Of a DNA stretch of 64,000 bases, positions 16,580 to 24,066 are shown in pieces. Location: positions 126,001 through 190,000 of the forward strand of contig LJSF01000014.1 in NCBI GenBank assembly GCA_001314655.1, written 5' to 3'. The DNA comes from Rhodobacteraceae bacterium HLUCCA08. GTDB taxonomy: Bacteria; Pseudomonadota; Alphaproteobacteria; Rhodobacterales; Rhodobacteraceae. The translations under genes were made by a program, and so were the position numbers. Under the pieces are notes generated by a model. The model made no database searches. It was not told the DNA's origin and saw only the letters and a program-made list of their open reading frames with translations. Each line of letters starts with the position of its first letter. The first letter of the stretch is position 1.

Positions 16580-17157
16580 CCGAACGCCACGAGATGCCCC
16601 CCCGCGGCAAGGCGGCGCTGCTGGCCGCCCGGCTGGCCGAAGAGGTGCCCGAACTGACCACCGACCGGCTGACCCTGCGCGCGCCCCGGGTCGCCGATTT
16701 CGAGCTTTATGCCCGGATCGTCCTGGAACAGGACGGCCATCGTCTGTTTGGCCTGGCCGACCGGGCCGAGGCCTGGCACGATTTCACCAATTACGCCGCC
16801 GGCTGGCTGCTGCATGGTCACGGCATCTGGACCGTGACCCCCCGGTCGGGCGGCGCGGCGCTGGGCTTCGTGCTGATCGGGCTGGAACCCGGCGACCGGG
16901 AGCCCGAGCTGGGCTACTTGTTTTCGCCCGACCACCGCGAGATGGGCCATGGCCACGAAGCCGCGACCGAGGCGCGTCGCTTCGCGCTCGACACCCTGCG
17001 GCTGCCCTCGCTGGTTTCCTATATCGGCGCAGACAACGCCGCGTCGCTGGTGCTGGCCGAACGGCTGGGCGCGCATCGCGACCACGAGGCCGAGGCGCTG
17101 CTGGGCGAGGCCGGTATCCAGGTCTGGCGTCATGCCGGGCCGGAGGGCGGCGCATGA
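16576..17157 (+). CDS. GNAT-family N-acetyltransferase (copy B)
   Basis: A 193-residue paralogue of the preceding protein: LTTDRLTLRAPRVADFELYARIV, PELGYLFSPDHREMGHGHEAATEARRFAL and SYIGADNAASLVLAERLGA are the corresponding motifs. The GTG start at 16576 has AGGAGG seven bases upstream, inside the end of copy A. The usual R/Q-x-x-G-x-G/A loop reads REMGHG. Substrate unknown. Confidence 0.88.
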   Translation: MTERHEMPPRGKAALLAARLAEEVPELTTDRLTLRAPRVADFELYARIVLEQDGHRLFGLADRAEAWHDFTNYAAGWLLHGHGIWTVTPRSGGAALGFVLIGLEPGDREPELGYLFSPDHREMGHGHEAATEARRFALDTLRLPSLVSYIGADNAASLVLAERLGAHRDHEAEALLGEAGIQVWRHAGPEGGA

Positions 17158-17237
17158 TCCGCCACAGGGATGCGAGACCGACGCGACACCGACGTCACCC
17201 CGACGTCCCCTTCGCAGCGTTCAGGGGGTTTTCATGA
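17154..17237 (+). CDS. 27-residue micro-ORF directly upstream of chorismate mutase
   Basis: The ATG overlaps the stop of GNAT copy B (ATGA) and has GGAGGG six bases upstream, an excellent ribosome-binding site. The frame runs 27 codons, rich in Arg and His, ends [10 protein letters not shown] with three Phe codons in the last eight, and its TGA overlaps the ATG of chorismate mutase. The context suits translational coupling or a leader peptide, but conservation cannot be judged here. Confidence 0.4.
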   Translation: MIRHRDARPTRHRRHPDVPFAAFRGFS

Positions 17238-17530
17238 CCGACGCCACCACCCGCGCCGCCAGCCTGCTTGCCGATCACCGGGCCAGCATCGACCGGCTCG
17301 ACGCGATCCTCGTCTATACCCTGGGCGAGCGGTTCAAACACACCCAGGCCGTGGGAAAACTCAAGGCCGAACACGACCTTCCCCCGTCCGATCCGGCGCG
17401 CGAAGCGGCCCAGATCGCGCGGCTCGAAGACCTGGCGGACCAGGCCGACCTGGACCCGGAATTCGCCAAGAAGTTTCTCAACTTCATCATCGCTGAAGTC
17501 ATTCAGCACCACCGCAAACACCAGATGTAG
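17234..17530 (+). CDS. Chorismate mutase, AroQ class
   Basis: A 98-residue helical enzyme that rearranges chorismate to prephenate for Phe and Tyr synthesis. Recognisable are [46 protein letters not shown] (active-site Arg, Lys and the D/E of helix 1-2) and the C-terminal helix [21 protein letters not shown]. It stands alone, not fused to a dehydratase. It lies between acetyltransferases and rpsP. Confidence 0.92.
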   Translation: MTDATTRAASLLADHRASIDRLDAILVYTLGERFKHTQAVGKLKAEHDLPPSDPAREAAQIARLEDLADQADLDPEFAKKFLNFIIAEVIQHHRKHQM

Positions 17531-17549
17531 GGTGGGGTTTAACCCCACC
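17531..17549. repeat. GGTGGGGTT/AACCCCACC hairpin (copy 1)
   Basis: Nine-base arms around a single T, beginning at the first base after the chorismate mutase stop codon and 30 bases before rpsP. No T-tract follows. Similar hairpins occur after rpmD and rplR. Confidence 0.8.
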
Positions 17550-17578
17550 AACCCATTGCCAAATCAGGAGAAAAACCA

Positions 17579-17986
17579 ATGGCCATGAAAATTCGCCTCG
17601 CCCGTGGCGGCTCCAAGAAGCGCCCGTTCTACCGCATCGTCGCCGCCGACAGCCGCATGCCCCGCGACGGCCGCTTCATCGAAAAGCTGGGCAGCTACAA
17701 CCCGCTGCTGCCGAAAGACAGCGAAGACCGGGTCAAGATGGACCTCGACAAGATCAAGGCCTGGCTCGACAAGGGCGCCCAGCCCACCGATCGTGTCGCC
17801 CGGATGCTCGAGGCCGCCGGCGTGATCGACAAGAAAGAGCGCAGCAACCCCAAGAAGGGCGCGCCGGGCAAGAAGGCCCAGGACCGGGCCGAGGAAAAGG
17901 CCGCCAAGGCCGCCGCCGCCGCCGAAGCGCCCGCCGCCGACGAAGCCCCGGCCGACGCGGCGCCGGCCGCGGAAACGACCGAATAA
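17579..17986 (+). CDS. rpsP: 30S ribosomal protein S16
   Basis: A 135-residue bS16. The core, [43 protein letters not shown] compressed over residues 1-43, is canonical, but the protein is longer than the usual 80-90 residues because of a low-complexity Ala/Lys/Glu C-terminal tail, common in alphaproteobacteria. GGAG lies upstream of the ATG. Followed by rimM. Confidence 0.97.
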   Translation: MAMKIRLARGGSKKRPFYRIVAADSRMPRDGRFIEKLGSYNPLLPKDSEDRVKMDLDKIKAWLDKGAQPTDRVARMLEAAGVIDKKERSNPKKGAPGKKAQDRAEEKAAKAAAAAEAPAADEAPADAAPAAETTE

Positions 17987-18027
17987 GCGCCTGGAAACGG
18001 GGGCGGTTTCGTCCCCGACCTGCCACC

Positions 18028-18537
18028 ATGCCGGACAACCGCATCCTTCTGGGCCAGATCGCCGGCGCCTTCGGCGTCCATGGCGACGTGCGCCTGAAAA
18101 GCTTCTGCGCCGCACCGGAAGCGATCGTCGATTACACCCCCCTGACCCGCGAGGACGGGACAGAGGTGGCGACGATCGTTCTGACCGGCCAGGCCAAGGG
18201 CGCGCTGGTCGTCCGCATGGACGGCGTCGCCACCAAGGAACAGGCCGATGCCCTCAGGGGCGTCGGTCTCTATGCCCCGCGCGACCGGCTGCCGCAGCTC
18301 GGGGATGACGAATTCTACCATGCCGATCTGATCGGGCTGGAGGTCGTCGATACCGGCGGCGCGGTGCTGGGCCGGATCAAGGCGGTGCAGAACAACGGCG
18401 CCGACGACCTGCTCGAGGTGCACGGGCCGGGGTTGAAGACCTCGGCCCTGGTGCCGTTCACGCGCGCCGTGGTGCCGACTGTCGATCTGTCCGCCGGCCG
18501 TGTCATCGTCGACCCGCCCGGCGGGCTGTTCGACTGA
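18028..18537 (+). CDS. rimM: Ribosome maturation factor RimM
   Basis: A 169-residue protein needed for 30S head maturation. The N-terminal RimM domain starts [21 protein letters not shown]; the PRC-barrel follows from about residue 95 ([36 protein letters not shown]) and ends with the conserved [13 protein letters not shown]. The position between rpsP and trmD is conserved in bacteria, although here a minus-strand gene intervenes before trmD. Confidence 0.96.
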   Translation: MPDNRILLGQIAGAFGVHGDVRLKSFCAAPEAIVDYTPLTREDGTEVATIVLTGQAKGALVVRMDGVATKEQADALRGVGLYAPRDRLPQLGDDEFYHADLIGLEVVDTGGAVLGRIKAVQNNGADDLLEVHGPGLKTSALVPFTRAVVPTVDLSAGRVIVDPPGGLFD

Positions 18538-18544
18538 CCCGCGC

Positions 18545-19495
18545 TCAGCCGCCCTCGTCCAGTATCGCGGTCAGCGCGGCGCGATAGCCCGGCAGGCTGT
18601 CGTCACCGCCATAGCCCAGGACCACCGCCTCGATCAGCGAATCTGCCAGGATGAAGGGCAGGGTCCGCCCGGTCTCGGCATCGGGGGCCAGCGCGTCCAG
18701 AAGCGGGTCCAGCACCGCGCGCAGCAAGCCGAAGCGGCGTGGCCCACCGCCGGGCAGGCGCCGCTCCGAGGCCAGCGCGAACCGTGCCACGGCCCGGGCG
18801 ACGGGCTGCACATAGGTGCCTTCGATGTCATAGCCCCACACCACCGGCCCGGCGCCGCCCCCGGCATCCAGCGTCAGGTTCTGCGGCGCGAATTCGCTCG
18901 GGATCCGCGCCTTCAGGGTCATGGCGCCGCCCAGATGCCGGGCCCGGTCGCGTTGCAGGTCCAGCGCCGCGCGCAGCAGGATGCGGTCGGACGGCGCCAG
19001 GTGGCCCAGGTCCGCCGCGTTCCGCCGCGCGATCCAGAACGGTGCCGAAAACCCGTCGACAACCCTGTCCGGCCCCAGATAGGCCATCAGCCAGGCCGCC
19101 ACCGGCGGCATGACGCTGTCCACCTGCCCGTCCTCGAACAGCCGGGCGACCTCGATCCCCGGCACCGCCCGGGTCAGGATCATCCCGGCCGCCTGCTGGG
19201 CCCAAAGCACCTCGGCCAGCCGCGCGCCCGGCCCCGTCATCTGCGCCGCGACCCGGGCCTGTTCGGCCAGGCAATTGCCGACGATCTCGGACACGTCGCC
19301 GGTCAGGTAGCATTTGAGATAGACGTCACCGCCGGCCAGCTCTCCGCAATAGACCCGGGTCTTGTCGCTGGTCTTGCGCAGCACGAGGTCGCGCAGCTCC
19401 GGTCCGCCCCGGTCGCGCACCGATCGGGCGACGTCCTGGGCGCTGGACAGCCTGTTCCACAGGTCATCAATGGGATCCGCCGGTCGCGATGTCAT
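18545..19495 (-). CDS. APH/choline-kinase-like protein lacking the catalytic Asp
   Basis: The 316-residue protein looks like an aminoglycoside-phosphotransferase fold. The N-lobe has an ATP-contacting Lys in VYLKCYLTG; a hinge region follows; and a C-lobe segment SEFAPQNLTLDAGGG...VWGYDIEGTYVQPVARAVARF corresponds to the usual HGDxxxxN...IDWE. The expected H-G-D reads P-S-E, while the Asn and metal-binding Asp remain, so it may be a pseudokinase or use a changed active site. It sits, in opposite orientation, between rimM and trmD. Assignment is inferred. Confidence 0.5.
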   Translation of the reverse strand: MTSRPADPIDDLWNRLSSAQDVARSVRDRGGPELRDLVLRKTSDKTRVYCGELAGGDVYLKCYLTGDVSEIVGNCLAEQARVAAQMTGPGARLAEVLWAQQAAGMILTRAVPGIEVARLFEDGQVDSVMPPVAAWLMAYLGPDRVVDGFSAPFWIARRNAADLGHLAPSDRILLRAALDLQRDRARHLGGAMTLKARIPSEFAPQNLTLDAGGGAGPVVWGYDIEGTYVQPVARAVARFALASERRLPGGGPRRFGLLRAVLDPLLDALAPDAETGRTLPFILADSLIEAVVLGYGGDDSLPGYRAALTAILDEGG

Positions 19496-19590
19496 GGCGG
19501 CATGTTTAGACGCCCCGCGCCGCGGCGCAAGCAAAGTCGGCCGCACGGGACCTGTTCCCCTGACCGCGCGATTGCCCTAAGAGGCCCGAC

Positions 19591-20391
19591 ATGAGCGACG
19601 CCGCCCCCAAATCCCATGGCCGCAAGGCGATCCGGCCGACGCTGACGCCGCAAGAGCTGATGACCGACGCGCCCGACCTGGCCCGGGCCTGGACCGCCCA
19701 GGTCATCACCCTGCTGCCCGAGACCTTCCCGGGTATCCTCGGGGCGAGCCTGACCGGCAAGGCGCTCAAGGACGGGCTGTGGCAATTGCAGGTCACCGAC
19801 CTGCGCCGCTTCGGGATCGGAAAGCATCGCAATGTCGACGACACGCCGGCCGGCGGCGGCGCCGGCATGGTGCTGCGCGCCGACGTGCTGGGCCATGCGA
19901 TCGACGACACCCGCAAACGGGCCCGCGGGCGGATGCCGCTGATCTATCTGTCGCCCCGGGGCCGGCCGATGACCCAGGCGCTGATCCGCGACCTGGCCCG
20001 CTGCGACGGCGCCACCCTGCTGTGCGGGCGTTTCGAAGGGGTCGACGAGCGCGTGCTCGAATACTACGACATCGCCGAGATCAGCTTGGGCGATTTCGTC
20101 CTGACCGGGGGCGAGATCGCCGCCCAGGCCCTGATCGACGCCACCGTGCGGCTGCTGCCGGGCGTGCTGGGCAATGCCGACAGCGCCGTCGAGGAAAGCC
20201 ATTCCGCAGGCCTTCTGGAACATCCGCACTACACCCGCCCGGCCGAGTGGCGCGGCCGGACGATCCCGCCGGTTCTGACCTCGGGCGATCACGGCAAGGT
20301 GGCGGCCTGGCGGCGCGAGATGAGCGAGAAGATCACGCAGGATCGGCGGCCGGACCTGTGGGACAGGGTCGTCGGGCACCGCAAGGGCTAG
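19591..20391 (+). CDS. trmD: tRNA (guanine-N1)-methyltransferase
   Basis: Methylates G37 of tRNAs reading CNN codons, preventing frameshifting. The 266-residue SPOUT-family enzyme contains ITLLPETFPGIL, the trefoil-knot region LIYLSPRGRPMTQ and LLCGRFEGVDERVLEYYDIAEISLGDFVLTGGEIAA, and the downstream HPHYTRPAEWRG. An N-terminal extension of about 35 residues precedes the core. Confidence 0.97.
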   Translation: MSDAAPKSHGRKAIRPTLTPQELMTDAPDLARAWTAQVITLLPETFPGILGASLTGKALKDGLWQLQVTDLRRFGIGKHRNVDDTPAGGGAGMVLRADVLGHAIDDTRKRARGRMPLIYLSPRGRPMTQALIRDLARCDGATLLCGRFEGVDERVLEYYDIAEISLGDFVLTGGEIAAQALIDATVRLLPGVLGNADSAVEESHSAGLLEHPHYTRPAEWRGRTIPPVLTSGDHGKVAAWRREMSEKITQDRRPDLWDRVVGHRKG

Positions 20392-20455
20392 TGCCGCCCC
20401 GACGCGCCCGGACCGGGCGTGACCCGGACCCTGCAGCGTCGATGGGCGGGCAGAG

Positions 20456-20476
20456 GCCCCGGATCAGGTCCGGGGC
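20456..20476 (+). terminator. Hairpin after trmD, possible terminator
   Basis: GCCCCGGA/TCCGGGGC arms around TCAGG, about 65 bases after the trmD stop codon. There is no T-run, so it may be only an RNA-stabilising structure or an intergenic repeat unit. Confidence 0.4.
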
Positions 20477-20561
20477 GGGGCGGTCCGGGCGGCGCGGTCG
20501 CAGCGGAGGCGGCACCGCGACCCGCGCCGGCGAATGTCCGGCCCGGGCGCGCGCAAACCTG

Positions 20562-20590
20562 TTGATCCCTGCGCCGATCCCCCCTATACC
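20562..20590 (+). promoter_or_regulatory. Probable promoter of rplS-rpmE with a 200-base leader
   Basis: TTGATC and TATACC are spaced by 17 bases. The stretch from here to rplS is untranslated and may hold an autoregulatory leader; I see no recognised ribosomal-protein leader motif. The 20477-20561 segment holds nothing identifiable. Confidence 0.5.
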
Positions 20591-20802
20591 CCGCCCGTCC
20601 GGGGCTTTCACGAGTCGGCCGGACCGGTTGTCTTTGAGCACTGCCCGTCGCTTTCTTCTGCAACGGGCGCCGGGGGCAGCCGGCAGACAAGCAACGACGC
20701 ATCCTCTCTGGCGGGCGCAGCAGCGGACCCGGACGAAGACCAGAGCTCTGACGCGGCCCCAATCTTCGCGGAACAACCGCGAGCCTGATAGGAGATGATC
20801 AG

Positions 20803-21189
20803 ATGGACCTGATCGCTGAACTCGAGGCCGAACAGATCGCCTCGTTGGGGAAGGACATCCCCGATTTCAAGGCCGGCGACACCGTGCGCGTCGGCTTCAA
20901 GGTGACCGAAGGCGCCCGCACCCGGGTGCAGAACTACGAAGGTGTCTGCATCAGCCGCAAGAACGGCAGCGGCATCGCCGGATCGTTCACCGTGCGCAAG
21001 ATTTCCTTCGGTGAAGGCGTGGAACGGGTTTTCCCGCTGTATTCCACCAACATCGAGAGCATCACCGTGGTCCGCCGCGGCAAGGTGCGTCGGGCCAAGC
21101 TGTATTACCTGCGCGCCCGTCGCGGCAAATCCGCCCGGATCGCCGAAAAGACCAACTACCGAGAGCTTCGCTCCGGCGCGGACAGCTGA
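20803..21189 (+). CDS. rplS: 50S ribosomal protein L19
   Basis: A 128-residue bL19 at the 30S-50S interface. Diagnostic segments are [38 protein letters not shown] and [31 protein letters not shown] precedes the ATG. Co-transcribed with rpmE 11 bases downstream. Confidence 0.98.
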   Translation: MDLIAELEAEQIASLGKDIPDFKAGDTVRVGFKVTEGARTRVQNYEGVCISRKNGSGIAGSFTVRKISFGEGVERVFPLYSTNIESITVVRRGKVRRAKLYYLRARRGKSARIAEKTNYRELRSGADS

Positions 21190-21200
21190 GGAGAGACGTC

Positions 21201-21422
21201 ATGAAAAAGGATATCCATCCCGATTACCACCTCATCGACGTCAAGATGACCGATGGCACCGTGGTGCAGATGAAATCGACCTGGGGCAAGGAAGGCGACC
21301 AGTTGTCGCTCGAGATCGACCCCTCGGTCCACCCCGCCTGGACCGGCGGCGGCGCCCGCCTGATGGACACCGGCGGCCGCGTGTCGAAGTTCAAGAAGAA
21401 ATACGAGGGCCTGGGGTTCTAG
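21201..21422 (+). CDS. rpmE: 50S ribosomal protein L31 (zinc-free type)
   Basis: A 73-residue bL31: [22 protein letters not shown] and a C-terminal [13 protein letters not shown]. No Cys residues are present, so it is the zinc-independent form, which does not depend on zinc supply. GGAG precedes the start. Confidence 0.96.
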   Translation: MKKDIHPDYHLIDVKMTDGTVVQMKSTWGKEGDQLSLEIDPSVHPAWTGGGARLMDTGGRVSKFKKKYEGLGF

Positions 21423-21446
21423 GAACCGCCCTGCCCGCGCGATTGG

Positions 21447-21475
21447 AAACGCCGCCCCGAACGGGCGGCGTTTTT
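21447..21475 (+). terminator. Terminator of rplS-rpmE
   Basis: CGCCGCCC/GGGCGGCG stem with loop CGAAC followed by TTTTT, 28 bases after the rpmE stop codon. Confidence 0.9.
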
Positions 21476-21673
21476 CGTTGGGGGGCTGCTCCGGCTGAAG
21501 CGTTCCCGTTCGCCGATAATCGAAACATCCGGCAACCAGCGCCCTACCCTGCTGAGAAGGGCGGGAAGCGGGCTTTCACCCCCGCGAACTCGCCTCCAGG
21601 AAAACCAACTCGTCTTCGGTCCGCCAAGCCTTTGCGGCGACCATCATCGTAGCGATGAGTTCGATCGTCGCGG

Positions 21674-21757
21674 GACGAGGTCTTTGGTCCCGTCATGTCC
21701 GTCCTGACCCTCCACGACGAAGCCGAAGTCCTCTCCCGCGCCAATGCCACGGAGTGG
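21674..21757 (+). pseudogene. Remnant of a betaine-aldehyde-dehydrogenase-like gene
   Basis: The plus-strand translation DEVFGPVMSVLTLHDEAEVL then SRANATE matches the conserved E-I-F-G-P-V-M-S-V-L...DE-D-E-V-I-x-R-A-N-A-T-E segment of BetB-type aldehyde dehydrogenases. Upstream the frame is broken by stops, and downstream the expected GLAAGVFT is not in frame. Only this short piece of a 480-residue enzyme is left, so it is a decayed or truncated copy. Flanking 21476-21673 and 21758-21802 show no other gene. Confidence 0.65.
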
Positions 21758-21802
21758 CATGCTGTCGGTTATTCAGTCTGCGTGGCTGGAAAGGTAGCCA
21801 CC

Positions 21803-22843
21803 TTATTCAGCATAGATTGCTTCAGCGATGTCCCCGAGAAGCCCAAGTTCTACAAAGAACGGGGCCAACTCTCCGAAATGCTGCCGTCTTGGGCGAAGGA
21901 CACAGCGGTGTTCCTTTTGGTATGAATAAGAAAAGTGTTTCCAAAACTCTTGGTTCCGGCTGCTAGGGATATCGTTGTAAGGATCGTAATAATATACTTC
22001 ACCTTCTAGAAACTGCCACGTTGGAAACTGTTCCAACATTGCCCTCTTTAATCGTTTTACAAATTCAGACCTGTTTTTTACAATCAGCGCGGCGTCTGCC
22101 TCAAAGTCTGTCGGCATTCGCCTGTCGATTTCTTTGCAGCTTGAGAACAAAAAGTAATCGTCAACCATAAATTCCATTGGGATGAAACCATTCTGAATCT
22201 TCATCGTCATCCCTCGCGCTTCGACGGTATCCCCTCCTTTCAACAGATCAGAAAGAGCCTTCAACTTGTATGGTCGCGCGGTCTCAAGGTCCTTGATGGC
22301 CTTGATGTAACTACCCTTTGAATATTCACTGGCTGGCGAAATCCGGAACCTACCAAATTTCAACATGTCCTTCACATACGCCGCTTTCGAGTATTTAACG
22401 ATCCACTTTCCGGGGATATGCTGTCTGTCCCCGAACATCCTGCATCCGAGAGGAATGCCGTCTCTGAAGTATGCACTAATTGGATTGGTGGCTTTTCTTG
22501 CTACATCGGGGGTTAGAGCGCCTCGCCAGTTGGTTTCTTCAATAATCTCAGTAAAGAACCGCATGAACCGGGCGTCGTTTTCCATACCTGGCGTGGGAAC
22601 TATTTTGCAGTCACTCGAAATATCGACAATGTTCGACATTAGGTCGGAGAAGCGTTCAATAATGTGCTCGTCTGTCTCTAGAATCAAATATGGATAGTTG
22701 TAGTATTCACGCCGCCAGACTTGGTGTCTGGGAAGCCTGTTACCATTCCTCTCTGCTTCTTGCGCCAACTCTCGTTCTCGCTGCTTGAAAAACTGATAGG
22801 GTCCGAATGCTCGCCCTAGAATGTCTTTTTCATCCACTACCAT
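21803..22843 (-). CDS. AT-rich accessory gene, DUF2971-like protein
   Basis: The 346-residue protein has base composition clearly unlike its neighbours: many stretches fall near one third to one half G+C in a chromosome otherwise around two thirds. Features resembling DUF2971-type proteins are WIVKYSKAAYVKDMLKFGRFRISPASEYS (the LYKY...GxLxxSxPxxFND opening), YFLFSSCKEIDRRMP, and FWKHFSYSYQKEHRCVLRP followed by LGLLGDIAEAIY (the KxxxWxYExEyR element). These are often carried by mobile elements and phages; activity is unknown. The gene sits alone beside a decayed dehydrogenase fragment. The family call is an inference. Confidence 0.55.
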   Translation of the reverse strand: MVVDEKDILGRAFGPYQFFKQRERELAQEAERNGNRLPRHQVWRREYYNYPYLILETDEHIIERFSDLMSNIVDISSDCKIVPTPGMENDARFMRFFTEIIEETNWRGALTPDVARKATNPISAYFRDGIPLGCRMFGDRQHIPGKWIVKYSKAAYVKDMLKFGRFRISPASEYSKGSYIKAIKDLETARPYKLKALSDLLKGGDTVEARGMTMKIQNGFIPMEFMVDDYFLFSSCKEIDRRMPTDFEADAALIVKNRSEFVKRLKRAMLEQFPTWQFLEGEVYYYDPYNDIPSSRNQEFWKHFSYSYQKEHRCVLRPRRQHFGELAPFFVELGLLGDIAEAIYAE

Positions 22844-23149
22844 TTACCCTCTTCTGAAGCTTGGCGCAAAACCTAGAGCCATTGGGGGACACTGAAAAAT
22901 AAATTGCAAGGTAGTCTTCTGGAATGCTGCACCACAACATGCAGCATCGGATCCAACGGCAGCTCCGGGCCGGAACCTGCCGTTCACCCGGTTCACCTTG
23001 CGCAAGCCGGTGCCCGGCATAGGCGCTTTCGTCGTGGCCCCTCGCCCGGGCGCGGGTTCTGGATTTCCGCGTGACACCCCCGATCTTTCACTGGCCTTGA
23101 AAGCACACCCAACATATAGTGTTGCCCAACAAACATAGGGGCCGGGGCA
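22844..23149. other. Gene-free junction between island gene and mipZ
   Basis: Composition changes from AT-rich to GC-rich across this 306-base stretch. I see no tRNA, integrase, direct repeat or convincing ORF. The last 60 bases should hold the mipZ promoter; TTGAAA at 23097 is a possible -35, but no well-spaced -10 follows. Confidence 0.4.
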
Positions 23150-23959
23150 GTGGCACATATCATCGTCGTGGGCAACGAAAAGGGCGGCGCGGGCAAGTCG
23201 ACCGTGTCGATGCATGTCGCCACCGCACTGGCCCGGATGGGCCATTCGGTCGGCACGCTCGACCTCGACCTGCGGCAAAAGACCCTGGGCCGCTACATCG
23301 AGAACCGCCGCCGCTTCCTGGCCAAGGAAGGCCTGAACCTGCCCACCCCCGACTACCAGGACCTGCCCGAGATCGACCCGGCGACCCTGGCCGAGGGCGA
23401 GAATGTCTTTGACCACCGCCTGTCGATGGCCGTCGCGGGGCTGGAGCCGGACAGCGATTTCATCCTGATCGACTGTCCCGGCAGCCATACAAGGCTGTCC
23501 CAGGTCGCCCATTCCCTGGCCGATACGCTGATCACGCCGCTCAATGACAGTTTCATCGATTTCGACCTGCTGGCCCATGTCGCCAGTGACGGCGAAACCA
23601 TCGAGGGGCCGTCGATCTATTCCTCCATGGTCTGGAACGCCCGGCAATTGCGGGCCCAGGCCGGGCTCGATCCGATCGACTGGGTGGTGGTGCGCAACCG
23701 GCTGGGGGCGCAGAACATGGTCAACAAGCAGAAGATGGAAAAGGCCCTGACCCAGCTGTCGCGCCGGATCGGATTCCGCACCGCGCCGGGTTTCAACGAG
23801 CGGGTGATCTTTCGCGAATTGTTCCCGCGCGGGCTGACCCTGCTGGACCTGCGCGATGTCGGGGTCAAGACGCTCAACATCTCGAACGTCGCGGCCCGGC
23901 AGGAGCTGCGCGATCTGATGAAGGCCCTGCACCTGCCCGGCGTGACGGTGGATTTCTGA
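23150..23959 (+). CDS. mipZ: Division-plane positioning ATPase MipZ
   Basis: A 269-residue ParA/MinD-family ATPase which, in alphaproteobacteria, forms a gradient from the ParB-parS poles and blocks FtsZ assembly there. The deviant Walker A is KGGAGKST (residues 11-18), LDLDLRQKTLGRYIENR is the switch region after Walker A', and ILIDCPG is Walker B. TPLNDSFIDFDLL is characteristic of MipZ rather than ParA. Start is GTG. Confidence 0.95.
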   Translation: MAHIIVVGNEKGGAGKSTVSMHVATALARMGHSVGTLDLDLRQKTLGRYIENRRRFLAKEGLNLPTPDYQDLPEIDPATLAEGENVFDHRLSMAVAGLEPDSDFILIDCPGSHTRLSQVAHSLADTLITPLNDSFIDFDLLAHVASDGETIEGPSIYSSMVWNARQLRAQAGLDPIDWVVVRNRLGAQNMVNKQKMEKALTQLSRRIGFRTAPGFNERVIFRELFPRGLTLLDLRDVGVKTLNISNVAARQELRDLMKALHLPGVTVDF

Positions 23960-24066
23960 CCCCGGAGGGGTCGGCCGCGTCGACACGGTCCGACCGGGCC
24001 GGGGCATGTCTGCGGCCCCGACGAGGCCGTTGCCATCGGCCGCGCGGTGCCGCGCCGCGAGACGCC

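Noticed and set aside
21544-21750. 68-codon minus-strand frame near rpmE
   Set aside because: It overlaps the aldehyde dehydrogenase remnant on the other strand and has no recognisable motif or ribosome-binding site.
22844-23149. Attachment site or integrase remnant beside the AT-rich gene
   Set aside because: No direct repeat flanks the gene, no tRNA is adjacent, and no recombinase motifs were seen.
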